Assembly: GCF_040566555.1 (NCBI RefSeq)
Contig: NZ_JBEWYP010000002.1
Span: forward strand, 62,001 to 126,000
Origin: Sediminicola sp040566555
Lineage (GTDB): Bacteria; Bacteroidota; Bacteroidia; Flavobacteriales; Flavobacteriaceae
Direction: 5' to 3'
DNA: 64,000 nucleotides
Under the pieces are notes generated by a model that saw only the letters and a program-made list of their open reading frames with translations, had not been told where the DNA came from and did not search any database. Shown here piece after piece: positions 44,138 to 52,540 of the stretch. A program made the translations under genes and the position numbers. Numbering within the stretch: position 1 is the stretch's first letter; every line of letters begins with the position of its first letter.

Positions 44138-45481
44138 TTAGATAACCCCTTGGGCAAGCATAGCATCGGCAACTTTTACAAAGCCAGCGATATTCGCTCC
44201 TCTTACATAGTTGCAATATCCATCCTCATCCTTACCATATTGTATACAAGAATCATGGATGTCCTCCATAATATCTTTTAAACGGCCATCAACCTCTTCA
44301 CGAGTCCAGCTAATACGAAGTGAGTTTTGTGACATTTCCAAACCAGAAGTAGCAACCCCACCTGCATTGGAAGCCTTTCCAGGTGCAAATAAGATTTTAG
44401 CAGTATGGAACTCATGAATAGCTTCAGGCGTAGAAGGCATATTTGCTCCTTCCGCAACACAAATACATCCGTTCTTAATCAATTCTTTTGCATCATCGCC
44501 ACCCAACTCATTTTGTGTAGCACAAGGCAACGCAATATCACAGGCAACTTCCCAAGGGGTTGCACCTTTATGGAAGGTAGCTGATTTGTATTTATCTACA
44601 TATTCAGAAATACGACCTCTTTTATTATTTTTTAAGTCCATGACAAATTCCAACTTCTCAGTGTCAATACCGTCCTTATCAAAAATATAGCCTTGAGAAT
44701 CTGAAAGTGTCAACACTTTAGCGCCCAATTGTATCGCTTTTTCCGCTGCATACTGCGCCACATTTCCTGATCCAGAAATTACCACATTTTTACCTGAAAA
44801 ATCTTTACCTTGTGTTTGCAACATGCTCTGTGCAAAATACACAGTTCCATAACCGGTCGCTTCTGGACGAATTAAAGATCCACCCCAAGAACGTCCTTTA
44901 CCGGTTAAAACTCCGGTAAACTCATTTCTAATCTTCTTGTACATACCGAACAAGAAACCTATTTCCCTGGCGCCTACTCCTATATCTCCTGCAGGAACAT
45001 CGGTGTTTGGACCAATGTGTCTACATAATTCAGTCATAAAAGCATGGCAAAAACGCATTACTTCGTCGTCTGACTTACCTTTAGGATCAAAATCGGATCC
45101 TCCTTTACCACCACCCATAGGCAATGTGGTCAAACTATTTTTAAACACTTGCTCAAAAGCCAAGAATTTAAGGATACTGGCATTTACCGTAGGGTGAAAA
45201 CGCAAACCACCTTTATAAGGTCCAATAGCCGAATTCATTTGAATCCTATACCCTCTATTGACATGGATCTCCCCATCGTCATCTACCCAAGAAACCCTGA
45301 AGGAAATCAATCTTTCTGGTTCTACCATCCTCAAAAGGATGTTCTTCCCGTTGTAAATATCGTGTTTTGCTATATAAGGTATTACGGTTTCAGCTACTTC
45401 ATGAACTGCCTGAATGAATTCTGGTTCGTGTCCATTTCGAGATCTCACCTCTTCCATAAACGCTTTAATCTTTGCTTCCAT
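44138..45481 (-). CDS. gdhA: Glutamate dehydrogenase, NADP-specific hexameric type
   Basis: This 447-residue cytosolic enzyme makes glutamate from 2-oxoglutarate and ammonia. The signature region LTTLPMGGGKGGSDFDPKGKSD holds the catalytic Lys. DVPAGDIGVGAREIGFLFG and the Rossmann motif VVISGSGNVAQYAAEKAIQLGAKV also match the family. Length and spacing fit the GdhA (small hexameric, biosynthetic) class. The gene stands alone, with a -7 element upstream (45528-45535) and a terminator downstream, consistent with high independent expression for nitrogen assimilation. Confidence 0.97.
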   Translation of the reverse strand: MEAKIKAFMEEVRSRNGHEPEFIQAVHEVAETVIPYIAKHDIYNGKNILLRMVEPERLISFRVSWVDDDGEIHVNRGYRIQMNSAIGPYKGGLRFHPTVNASILKFLAFEQVFKNSLTTLPMGGGKGGSDFDPKGKSDDEVMRFCHAFMTELCRHIGPNTDVPAGDIGVGAREIGFLFGMYKKIRNEFTGVLTGKGRSWGGSLIRPEATGYGTVYFAQSMLQTQGKDFSGKNVVISGSGNVAQYAAEKAIQLGAKVLTLSDSQGYIFDKDGIDTEKLEFVMDLKNNKRGRISEYVDKYKSATFHKGATPWEVACDIALPCATQNELGGDDAKELIKNGCICVAEGANMPSTPEAIHEFHTAKILFAPGKASNAGGVATSGLEMSQNSLRISWTREEVDGRLKDIMEDIHDSCIQYGKDEDGYCNYVRGANIAGFVKVADAMLAQGVI

Positions 45482-45527
45482 AAAAAACTTGATTATTATT
45501 AATCTTGATGAATTGAAAATATACGGG

Positions 45528-45535
45528 CAAAATTA
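45528..45535 (-). promoter_or_regulatory. Possible -7 element of gdhA
   Basis: TAATTTTG on the minus strand fits TAnnTTTG and lies 46 bp from the ATG. The nearest upstream TTG is only 11 bp away, short of the usual 17-23. Confidence 0.4.
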
Positions 45536-45584
45536 TATTATTCCAACAATTTAGAGCCTATTTTTTTAAAAATTTGATAAATTA

Positions 45585-46739
45585 TTATCCGATTGCCTGT
45601 TCCAAATCGGCAATAAGATCATTTTCATCTTCAATTCCAACACTTAAGCGAATCAAGGCGTCCACAACCCCACTTTTTTCCCGTTCTTCTTTTGGAATAC
45701 TTGCATGGGTCATACTAGCCGGATGTCCCGCCAAACTTTCAACTCCGCCCAAAGATTCTGCGAGAGTGAAAAGCTTTAATTTTTCCACAATGGCAATGGC
45801 ATCTTTATATTTGCCCCCTTTGGTCACAAAAGAAATCATCCCCCCAAAATCTTTCATTTGACTTTTAGCAATACTGTGATTGGGATGGTCTTCAAAGCCT
45901 GGCCAATATACCTTTTCAATTTTTGGATGGTTCTTTAGGTAATTGGCAATGGTCTTCCCATTTTCACAATGCCGCTGCATCCTTATATGGAGTGTCTTTA
46001 TACCACGCAGTACCAAAAAACTATCCATCGGACCACAGACGGCCCCACTGGCGTTTTGAATGAAATACAACTGATCTGCCAGTTCTTTATCCTTAACCAC
46101 TAAGGCACCAACAACCACGTCACTATGTCCTCCCAAATATTTTGTAGCAGAATGCATGACTATATCGGCCCCTAAGTCCAATGGAAGTTGCAAATAAGGT
46201 GTGGCAAACGTATTGTCAACGGCCAATAGAATATTATACTTCTTTGCCAGTTTGGAAACAGCCACAATATCAATGATGTTCATCATGGGATTTGTAGGCG
46301 TCTCTACCCAGATTAGTTTTGACTTTTCATTAATATAATCGGCTATATTTTCCGCATTTTGCATCCCTATAAAATGGAAGGTGATTCCAAATTTTTCAAA
46401 AATCTTTTTGAACAACCTATAACTTCCGCCATAAAGATCATTCGTGGTAACCACTTCATCTCCCGGGGATAATAATTTTATTACGGCATCTATGGCTGCC
46501 AAGCCACTTCCAAAAGCCAAGCCGTAATTGCCATTCTCTATGCTGGCCAAGGAGTTCTCCAACGCAGTCCGTGTAGGGTTTGCGCTTCGTGAATATTCAA
46601 ATCCCTGATGACCGCCAGGGGTCGTCTGGGCATAGGTGGAAGTTTGATATATTGGTGGCATTACCGCACCATATGCCTTGTCCGGTTGTTGTCCACCATG
46701 AATCGTTTTACTATTGAATCCCAAGCCTTTTTCGCTCAT
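45585..46739 (-). CDS. Cystathionine gamma-synthase / trans-sulfuration PLP enzyme
   Basis: From the ATG at 46739 the protein has 384 residues. It belongs to the Cys/Met metabolism PLP family: AYGAVMPPIYQTSTY, GFEYSRSANPTRTALE and ALASGLAA-like AFGSGLAAI. The PLP lysine is in MHSATKYLGGHSDVV and the C-terminal SLGGVESLAGHPASMTH. The family includes cystathionine gamma-synthase, cystathionine gamma-lyase and O-acetylhomoserine sulfhydrylase. The sequence reads best as synthase/lyase, and the exact reaction cannot be fixed here. The Met at 46787 sits upstream of the promoter and is not a likely start. Confidence 0.92.
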   Translation of the reverse strand: MSEKGLGFNSKTIHGGQQPDKAYGAVMPPIYQTSTYAQTTPGGHQGFEYSRSANPTRTALENSLASIENGNYGLAFGSGLAAIDAVIKLLSPGDEVVTTNDLYGGSYRLFKKIFEKFGITFHFIGMQNAENIADYINEKSKLIWVETPTNPMMNIIDIVAVSKLAKKYNILLAVDNTFATPYLQLPLDLGADIVMHSATKYLGGHSDVVVGALVVKDKELADQLYFIQNASGAVCGPMDSFLVLRGIKTLHIRMQRHCENGKTIANYLKNHPKIEKVYWPGFEDHPNHSIAKSQMKDFGGMISFVTKGGKYKDAIAIVEKLKLFTLAESLGGVESLAGHPASMTHASIPKEEREKSGVVDALIRLSVGIEDENDLIADLEQAIG

Positions 46740-46756
46740 ATAAAAATATTCTAATA

Positions 46757-46787
46757 CAAATGTATTGTTATCTTTTGATGAATGCAA
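46757..46787 (-). promoter_or_regulatory. Promoter of the cystathionine synthase gene
   Basis: TTG (46787-46785) and TACATTTG (46764-46757) on the minus strand are 20 bp apart, an exact consensus match. It lies 17 bp before the ATG at 46739 and interlocks with the divergent promoter at 46775-46803. Confidence 0.65.
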
Positions 46788-46803
46788 TGAAGCATTACTT
46801 TTG
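46775..46803 (+). promoter_or_regulatory. Promoter of the DUF3298 lipoprotein gene
   Basis: TTG (46775-46777) and TACTTTTG (46796-46803) are 18 bp apart, an exact consensus match, 23 bp before the ATG at 46827. It shares sequence with the promoter on the other strand. Confidence 0.65.
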
Positions 46804-46826
46804 TGAATTCATTCAACCCTATACCT

Positions 46827-47582
46827 ATGAAGAAGCTATTTTCTTTTTTAACAGTACTTAGTCTCATTTTTGTCAGTTGTGAAAAGGAAGATAAATTAGC
46901 TTTTGCCCCTTCAAAATATTTAAGTGATAGCTGTGCTAATTGTCCCAGTGTAAAAATAACCATTCCCAATGCCCTGGAGGATTCCAAAATCGCGAAAACC
47001 ATTAACAATTCGCTTAAAGAAGAAATCATCTACTTGTTGACTTTTGAAGATGGGATGGATGTTTCCTCCATTGAGGAGGCAATTGCCTCTTTTAAAAATG
47101 GGTACACCATACAAAAAAACAAGTTTCCAGATGAATCGATAGGATGGGAAGCGAAGATTGAGGGAGAGGTGGCCTATGAGGATGAAAATATCGTAACTAT
47201 CCAACTAAAGACCTATATTTTTACAGGCGGAGCACACGGCTATGCCCCCACACGGTTTTTAAACTTCGACAAAAAGAATGGTTTGGAACTGGAAAACTGG
47301 GAATTATTTAAGGATCTAGATGCTTTTATGCGTTTTGCCGAAACCAAATTCAGGGTCCAAGAGCATGTCCCACTGGAAAAATCAATCAATAGTACGGGGT
47401 TTATGTTCGATGACAACAGCTTCTATCTTTCGGAGAACATAGGATTTACCAACGAGGGACTTAAACTATACTACGACCAATATGAAGTGGCTTCTTATGC
47501 CGACGGCCCTATTGTTTTGAACTTGCCCTACAAAGAGATTGCAGATTATTTGACCTATAAAGTAAAGTATAAAGCCGATTAA
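46827..47582 (+). CDS. DUF3298/DUF4163 domain lipoprotein (RsiV-like)
   Basis: The start at 46827 gives 251 residues with a lipoprotein signal (MKKLFSFLTVLSLIFVS then Cys). A DUF4163-type N-terminal part (about 40-125) and a DUF3298 part (about 130-240) follow; TYIFTGGAHGYAPTRFLNFDKKNGLEL is the recognisable GGAHG motif region. The same fold forms the extracytoplasmic domain of the RsiV anti-sigma factor, which binds lysozyme. Here there is no anti-sigma region, only the lipoprotein anchor, so the role is unknown. It overlaps the convergent DinB gene by 4 bp. Confidence 0.85.
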   Translation: MKKLFSFLTVLSLIFVSCEKEDKLAFAPSKYLSDSCANCPSVKITIPNALEDSKIAKTINNSLKEEIIYLLTFEDGMDVSSIEEAIASFKNGYTIQKNKFPDESIGWEAKIEGEVAYEDENIVTIQLKTYIFTGGAHGYAPTRFLNFDKKNGLELENWELFKDLDAFMRFAETKFRVQEHVPLEKSINSTGFMFDDNSFYLSENIGFTNEGLKLYYDQYEVASYADGPIVLNLPYKEIADYLTYKVKYKAD

Positions 47583-48040
47583 TTTTCGACAGCCCTTTTT
47601 AATGCAAGAATGGACCCAAGGTGTAGGCCTTCATGAAAGGTATTGAAAGCAATTGAATCTTCAACCTTGCTCAAAGTAACATTTACACTTGTGGTATACT
47701 TGTTGAATTCCTTGAAAAGACCATTTTCATAATCCTCTTTCAACCATTCCACTGTAGATAACAAAAGTGCGGCCACTTTTTTTATCTCCTCATCTGAGGC
47801 TTCACCTTTTGGAAATGTCCCTTTTCTATAAGCCTCTACCATTTCATCATCAACCCTCATCTGAAGATTACTCATTTTATAGACCAATAATTGCTGAGTA
47901 ACCACCACATGTGCAATATTCCACCATATATTATTATTAAAGCCTTCCGGAATTTTGAAGAGTTTTTCCCTCGGTGTTTTTGTGAGCAATTTGTACAATA
48001 TATTTCTGTTCTGAAGGGTGATGTCAAGTAAGTATTCCAA
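47579..48040 (-). CDS. DinB-family four-helix protein
   Basis: The DinB/YfiT-like metal-binding four-helix bundle has NIWWNIAHVVVTQQLLVYKMS and FNTFHEGLHLGSILALKRAV, supplying the conserved histidines (H, H and H). Family members include thiol-dependent transferases and many uncharacterised DNA-damage-induced proteins. The start is unsure: TTG at 48040 (after AGGACA) gives 153 residues, and TTG at 48070 would add ten. The shorter one is preferred because a -7-like TATTTTTA sits at 48057-48064. It is divergent from the ArsC-like gene. Confidence 0.82.
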   Translation of the reverse strand: MEYLLDITLQNRNILYKLLTKTPREKLFKIPEGFNNNIWWNIAHVVVTQQLLVYKMSNLQMRVDDEMVEAYRKGTFPKGEASDEEIKKVAALLLSTVEWLKEDYENGLFKEFNKYTTSVNVTLSKVEDSIAFNTFHEGLHLGSILALKRAVEN

Positions 48041-48124
48041 TGTCCTGATTTTTTTATAAAAATAGTACAATCCATTTGAATTGGGTTTCTTTGCAGTGAA
48101 TTTACCTTAAAATTGTTCCTGGTC

Positions 48125-48481
48125 ATGACAAAAAAAATTTACCACCTAAGCACATGCGATACCTGCAAGAGAATACTGAAAGAGCTGCAGCCACTTGATG
48201 ATGTAGTGCTACAGGATATAAAATCAGTAGCCATTACCCCTGCACAGCTGGAAGAAATGAAACTTCTGTCGGGTAATTATGAAAGCCTGTTCAGTAAAAG
48301 GGCGAGAATGTACAAAGAAAGAGATCTGGGAAGTAAAGATCTTAAGGAGGAAGATTATAAAGATCTGATATTGGAACATTATACCTTTTTAAAACGGCCA
48401 GTGATCGTCCTAGACAAACAAATATTTATCGGCAATGCCAAAAAAGAGATAGCAGCTGCCAAAGAAGTTCTCCATTCTTGA
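48125..48481 (+). CDS. ArsC/Spx-family thioredoxin-fold protein
   Basis: From the ATG at 48125 the protein has 118 residues and the ArsC-family fold. The CxxC active site is at the N-terminus (YHLSTCDTCKRILKEL), FSKRARMYKERDL is in the middle, and FLKRPVIVLDKQIFIGN precedes the C-terminus. In the family the first Cys is the redox or arsenate-reducing residue. This branch (YffB/Spx-like) often has no arsenate role. There is no ars operon nearby. The stop codon TGA overlaps the TTG start of the EamA transporter gene, so the two are translationally coupled. Confidence 0.87.
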   Translation: MTKKIYHLSTCDTCKRILKELQPLDDVVLQDIKSVAITPAQLEEMKLLSGNYESLFSKRARMYKERDLGSKDLKEEDYKDLILEHYTFLKRPVIVLDKQIFIGNAKKEIAAAKEVLHS

Positions 48482-49371
48482 GTAAAAGAACCCTTGCCAT
48501 TTTGGCGGCCATTGGGGCAACCATCATATATGGCATTAACCATACCATTGCCAAGGGGGTAATGCCGACTTATGTAAAACCTTTCGGGTTTATTTTCATC
48601 CGGGTTACGGGAGCCGCCATTCTCTTTTGGGGCATCTCCTTTTTTGGTCCCAAAGAAAAAATAGCACGTAGGGATTGGCTGCGGGTTTTAGTCTGTGCCA
48701 TCTTGGGCATGGTCATTAATATGTTGGCCTTTTTTAAAGGATTGGACTTGTCCACGCCCATCAATAGTGCCGTATTGATCACCATTACCCCAATCATAGT
48801 GGTCATACTTTCTGCACTTCTTATCAAGGAAAAAATTACACTATTAAAAGGATCCGGAGTGTTCCTAGGATTTATAGGAGCCTTGGCACTTGTTCTTTTT
48901 GGAGCCGAAATACGACAAGATGCGCCCAATATTCCGCTGGGAAATGCCCTTTTTATCCTAAATGCCACCAGTTATGGCACATATTTGATCGTTGCCAAAA
49001 GCCTCATCGAAAAATACCACCCTTTTACTTTAATGAAATGGCTGTTCACCGTTGCGGTAATCATCAACCTACCTATTACATTCTCAGAATTCAGTGAAAT
49101 CGAGTGGTCGCAGATGCCCTTGGAGGTTTATGGAGTCATCGCCTTTGTAGTCATAGGCACCACTTTTCTCACCTACTTGTTCAATATATATGCACTGAAA
49201 CAACTAAAGGCATCTACATTAGGGGCATTCGTTTATATACAGCCGCTAATTGGAATTCTTTTTGCTTTGATGACAGGAAAGGATTACCTAACATTGATCA
49301 AAACATTTGCCATTGGCCTTGTCTTGATCGGAGTATATTTGGCCACAAAAAAACCTAAACCAGGTCTTTAG
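48478..49371 (+). CDS. EamA-family (DMT) membrane transporter
   Basis: The 297-residue protein has ten predicted transmembrane helices in two EamA repeats (about 5-140 and 150-290), with AILFWGISFFGPKE, LGMVINMLAFFKGLDLSTPINSAVLITITPIIVVILSALLIKEKIT and PLIGILFALMTGKD. DMT transporters export or import metabolites such as amino acids; the substrate here is unknown. The start is TTG at 48478, inside the TTGA overlap with the preceding gene. The last 17 bp overlap the convergent thioesterase gene. Confidence 0.9.
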   Translation: MSKRTLAILAAIGATIIYGINHTIAKGVMPTYVKPFGFIFIRVTGAAILFWGISFFGPKEKIARRDWLRVLVCAILGMVINMLAFFKGLDLSTPINSAVLITITPIIVVILSALLIKEKITLLKGSGVFLGFIGALALVLFGAEIRQDAPNIPLGNALFILNATSYGTYLIVAKSLIEKYHPFTLMKWLFTVAVIINLPITFSEFSEIEWSQMPLEVYGVIAFVVIGTTFLTYLFNIYALKQLKASTLGAFVYIQPLIGILFALMTGKDYLTLIKTFAIGLVLIGVYLATKKPKPGL

Positions 49372-49831
49372 GCTTTTTGGCGAATTTACGGGTATCTTCC
49401 TTGGTCAGGGTTCTAAATTCGGGCGACTTTTCCACGGCATTGAAATTTTCCAAGAACTCGTTGCCCAGTCCCGTCAATGCCCTGGTGTTCATATCTATCC
49501 ACGCCCCCATCATTTCACAATGTGCAAAATTTCTTCCCTTTCCGTCATAGAAGTTATGGTGGAATTCGAAAAACATACCATCTTCACTCATTCCCACCAA
49601 TTCTAAGGACACCTTCACGGGCTTGCCGGGAAAAACCTCTTTAAAATAGTACATATGTTCGTAGAAAACTACGGGACCAATATGATGGTCGGCCATAGAT
49701 TTTTGATTAAAGCCCAGTTCATTAAGAAAGGCCATACGGGTATGGCTCATATAATTGACGTAAGCGGTATTTCCCAAATGCCTATTGGCATCAATATCAC
49801 TCCAGCGAATTTCAAACTCTTTTAAATACAT
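49355..49831 (-). CDS. Acyl-CoA thioesterase (hotdog fold, 4HBT type)
   Basis: The 158-residue protein has the hotdog-fold 4-hydroxybenzoyl-CoA thioesterase pattern. It starts YLKEFEIRWSDIDANRHLGNTAYVNYMSHTRMAFLNELGF, with the catalytic Asp/His region near residue 12-18, then VFYEHMYYFKEVFPGKPVKVSLELVGMSEDGMFFEFHHNFYDGKG. It hydrolyses acyl-CoA thioesters; the physiological acyl group is not known. It is cytosolic and single, and convergently overlaps the transporter gene. Confidence 0.88.
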   Translation of the reverse strand: MYLKEFEIRWSDIDANRHLGNTAYVNYMSHTRMAFLNELGFNQKSMADHHIGPVVFYEHMYYFKEVFPGKPVKVSLELVGMSEDGMFFEFHHNFYDGKGRNFAHCEMMGAWIDMNTRALTGLGNEFLENFNAVEKSPEFRTLTKEDTRKFAKKPKDLV

Positions 49832-49882
49832 ATTTTTATGAATATTTTTTTGCTATGCATGCATAATAATTGTAAAAATACC

Positions 49883-49908
49883 ATAGTTTTGAAAAGGAGG
49901 GCTCCTCC
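49883..49908 (+). promoter_or_regulatory. -7 element with hairpin at the expected transcript start
   Basis: TAGTTTTG (49883-49890) fits TAnnTTTG, upstream of the nitronate monooxygenase gene. It is followed directly by AAAGGAGG and a short hairpin (GGAGG-GCT-CCTCC), so the message would begin with this hairpin about 60 nt before the ATG. No -33 TTG at normal spacing. Confidence 0.35.
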
Positions 49909-49963
49909 AAGATAAAAAATTAACAATTATAATTACATTGAAGACTCTTTAAACAGATTGAAC

Positions 49964-50938
49964 ATGAAATCTAAAGCTCCCTTTATTAAGGATCTAGCAC
50001 TTCCGGTAATTGCTGCTCCAATGTTTTTAATATCAGGACCGGAATTGGTAATCGAATGCTGTAAAAATGGCATTGTAGGTACATTTCCTGCCCTTAACCA
50101 ACGTACTAGTGAAGGTTTTGAAGAATGGCTGATTCAAATAAAATCTGCACTGGAGCAATATGAAAAAGAAACAGGCAAAAAACCTGCCCCTTTTGGGGTG
50201 AACCTTATAGTGCACCAGACCAATCCTAGATTACAAGCGGATCTTATGTTGTGCATCAAACACAAAGTGCCTCTAATTATTACCTCCTTGGGAGCTGTAT
50301 CCCAAGTGGTGGATGCCATCCATGGTTATGGCGGACTCGTATTTCACGATGTGATCAAAAAAAGACATGCGGAAAAAGCTGCTGAGGCAGGCGTGGATGG
50401 GTTAATTCTTGTCGCAGCCGGCGCAGGCGGACATGCGGGAACCATCAACCCTATGACCTTGGTAGCAGAAATAAAACGCTTCTATCACAAGACCATTATC
50501 CTCTCCGGATGCATCAGCACAGGTAGGGATATTGCCTCTGCCATGCAAATGGGAGCCGATTTGGCCTATATGGGGACACGATTTATCAATACCTCAGAAA
50601 GTATGGCCAATGATAATTATCAAAAAATGATAGAGGATTCTACTGCCAGCGATGTAGTTTACACCGCTGCTATTTCCGGGGTTCATGCCAATTTTCTTGG
50701 AGACAGCTTAAAAGCTGCAGGAATAACACAAGAAGATTTAAAAAAAGACACCAAGGTAGATTTTGGCAAGGAGCTGGACACAGAAGCAAAGGCCTGGAAA
50801 ACAATCTGGTCTGCAGGTCAAGGGGTAGCTACCATAGATGACACTATTTCGGTTGAAGAATTGGTCAATAGGCTCAAAACAGAATTTAAGGAGGCCATTG
50901 ATGAACAGATAAAACTGTTGGAAGTTTATCCTAAATAA
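49964..50938 (+). CDS. Nitronate monooxygenase (2-nitropropane dioxygenase family)
   Basis: The 324-residue FMN enzyme has a TIM-barrel. LPVIAAPMFLISGPELVIECCKNGIVGTFPALNQRT is the N-terminal FMN region. Also present are GVNLIVHQTNPRLQADL, DGLILVAAGAGGHAGTINPMTLVAEI with the catalytic His, and SGCISTGRDIASAMQMGADLAYMGTRFINTSES, the phosphate-binding end. It oxidises nitronates such as propionate-3-nitronate to harmless products. The ATG at 49964 is preferred to TTG at 49958. The alpha/beta hydrolase gene follows 32 bp downstream in the same direction. Confidence 0.9.
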   Translation: MKSKAPFIKDLALPVIAAPMFLISGPELVIECCKNGIVGTFPALNQRTSEGFEEWLIQIKSALEQYEKETGKKPAPFGVNLIVHQTNPRLQADLMLCIKHKVPLIITSLGAVSQVVDAIHGYGGLVFHDVIKKRHAEKAAEAGVDGLILVAAGAGGHAGTINPMTLVAEIKRFYHKTIILSGCISTGRDIASAMQMGADLAYMGTRFINTSESMANDNYQKMIEDSTASDVVYTAAISGVHANFLGDSLKAAGITQEDLKKDTKVDFGKELDTEAKAWKTIWSAGQGVATIDDTISVEELVNRLKTEFKEAIDEQIKLLEVYPK

Positions 50939-50970
50939 CGTATACTCTACTATCATTCTAAGATAGATAT

Positions 50971-51936
50971 ATGCCCATAATCCCTTCAAAATATCAGCCT
51001 TCCTTTTTATTTAAAAGCGGAGATTTATCTACTATTTACGCAGGTGTGCTCCGTAAAATAGATGGGATAATACAGCGAAGGGAAAGGATTTCCTTGCCTG
51101 ATGGAGATTTTTTGGATTTGGATTGGAGTTTTGCCACTGAAAAAACCGACAAGGTTGCCATATTGCTTCACGGATTGGAAGGAAATGCACAAAGGCCCTA
51201 TATTACCGGAAGCGCTAAAGCTTTGAACAATGATGGCTTTGATGTATGTGCCGTAAACTATAGGGGCTGTAGCGGGGAGACCAACCGCTTGTTCAGGTCC
51301 TATCATTCCGGCGCCACGGAGGATTTGGAGGCCATTGTGAGTCATGTTGTATCTAAGCAAATATACACTGCCATAATTTTAAAGGGATTTAGCCTAGGAG
51401 GCAATCTGGCATTGCGATATTTGGGAGAAAAAGGCAGGGATCTACCAAAGGAGTTAAAAGCTACCATTGCTGTTTCTGTCCCTTGTGACCTTCACAGTTC
51501 TTTAAAGGAACTCTTGAAGCCCAGGAATTTTCTTTATGCCAAGCGATTTAAAAAACACTTAATTGAAAAATTGATGCTGAAACAAGAACTGTTTCCTAAG
51601 AAAATCACCGCCGCCGATATTCAAAATATCAAGACCCTAAAGGATTTTGACGATATCTATACCAGTAGGGCCCACGGGTTTAAAGATGCCCTGGACTATT
51701 ATAAAAAATGTAGCTGTTTGCCGCTGTTAGATAATATTAATATCCCTGCCTTAGTGATCAATGCCCAAAACGATTCCTTCTTAGGTCCGGAGTGTTATCC
51801 CACCGAGGAAGCACAAAAAAATCCCAATCTGTTCCTAGAAATACCAAAATTTGGAGGCCATGTAGGATTTTATGCTTCTGATAATATAACCTACACGGAA
51901 AAAAGAAGTACAATTTTCTTGGAAGAAGTACTTTAA
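50971..51936 (+). CDS. Alpha/beta hydrolase, YheT/EMB8-like
   Basis: The 321-residue protein has the YheT-type alpha/beta hydrolase sequence. These include an oxyanion region VAILLHGLEGNAQRPYI, then VCAVNYRGCSGETNRLFRSYHSG, the nucleophile motif LKGFSLGGNLALRYLGEKG (GxSxG), the acid in ALVINAQNDSFLGPECYP, and the His in FGGHVGFY. It is probably a cytosolic esterase or thioesterase with unknown substrate. It shares direction with nitronate monooxygenase upstream and the cytochrome c lipoprotein 43 bp downstream. Confidence 0.9.
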   Translation: MPIIPSKYQPSFLFKSGDLSTIYAGVLRKIDGIIQRRERISLPDGDFLDLDWSFATEKTDKVAILLHGLEGNAQRPYITGSAKALNNDGFDVCAVNYRGCSGETNRLFRSYHSGATEDLEAIVSHVVSKQIYTAIILKGFSLGGNLALRYLGEKGRDLPKELKATIAVSVPCDLHSSLKELLKPRNFLYAKRFKKHLIEKLMLKQELFPKKITAADIQNIKTLKDFDDIYTSRAHGFKDALDYYKKCSCLPLLDNINIPALVINAQNDSFLGPECYPTEEAQKNPNLFLEIPKFGGHVGFYASDNITYTEKRSTIFLEEVL

Positions 51937-51979
51937 TGGTCCTATTTATTATCTTAGTGGTAACAAACAAAGATCTCAA

Positions 51980-52459
51980 ATGAAAAAATTACTCACAATT
52001 TTAGCTCTTGGAGCCCTCATCGTTGGTTGTGGCGAAAAGAAAGAAGAAAAAAAAGATGGTTTTGAAATGAACCGCACCAAGAAAGAAGTAAAGGCTGCAG
52101 ATTCTGATGAAGGTGTTCCTGTTGATTTAAGCAATAAAGGTGTAGGCCCAATAAAATCCATGTCCTTTGATGCGACTGTTGATGCAGATCTAGCAGCGCA
52201 GGGAGAAGCGAAATTCAATGCCATTTGTACGGCTTGCCATATGGCGGACCAACGAATGATTGGACCTGCCCTCAAAGGTGTCTATGATCGTAGGAGCCCA
52301 GAATGGGTGATGAACATGATCCTTAACCCTGATGGCATGCTCAAAGAAGACCCTATTGCCAAAGCTCTCTTGAAAGAGTACAACAATGCCGTGATGTTAA
52401 ACCAAAATCTTTCTGAGGAAGAGGCACGGGCTGTGGCGGAATATCTTCGTACGCTATAA
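51980..52459 (+). CDS. Mono-heme cytochrome c lipoprotein
   Basis: The 159-residue protein has a lipoprotein signal (MKKLLTILALGALIVG then Cys17) and a lysine/glutamate-rich linker (about 19-55). A class I cytochrome c domain carries the heme site Cys83-Thr-Ala-Cys86-His87 (NAICTACHMADQRMIGPALKGVYDRR). A Met in the MILNPDGMLKED or NAVMLNQNLSEEEARAVAEYL stretch is the likely second ligand. Such lipid-anchored cytochromes carry electrons in the periplasm. No oxidase gene is adjacent. A long terminator follows. Confidence 0.9.
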   Translation: MKKLLTILALGALIVGCGEKKEEKKDGFEMNRTKKEVKAADSDEGVPVDLSNKGVGPIKSMSFDATVDADLAAQGEAKFNAICTACHMADQRMIGPALKGVYDRRSPEWVMNMILNPDGMLKEDPIAKALLKEYNNAVMLNQNLSEEEARAVAEYLRTL

Positions 52460-52482
52460 TTTCATTTTAGAATATAATTTTG

Positions 52483-52530
52483 GTGCGCTTATCTTAACCA
52501 TGTTTTTGGGATAAGCGCACTTTTATTTTT
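52483..52530 (+). terminator. Rho-independent terminator after the cytochrome gene
   Basis: An 11-bp perfect stem GTGCGCTTATC / GATAAGCGCAC with a 16-nt loop is followed by TTTTATTTTT. It lies 24 bp after the stop codon. Confidence 0.85.
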
Positions 52531-52540
52531 AACAAACACT

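Noticed and set aside
48125..48481. Arsenic resistance operon
   Set aside because: The ArsC-like protein has no ArsR, ArsB/Acr3 or ArsM neighbours, and this sub-branch is often not an arsenate reductase.
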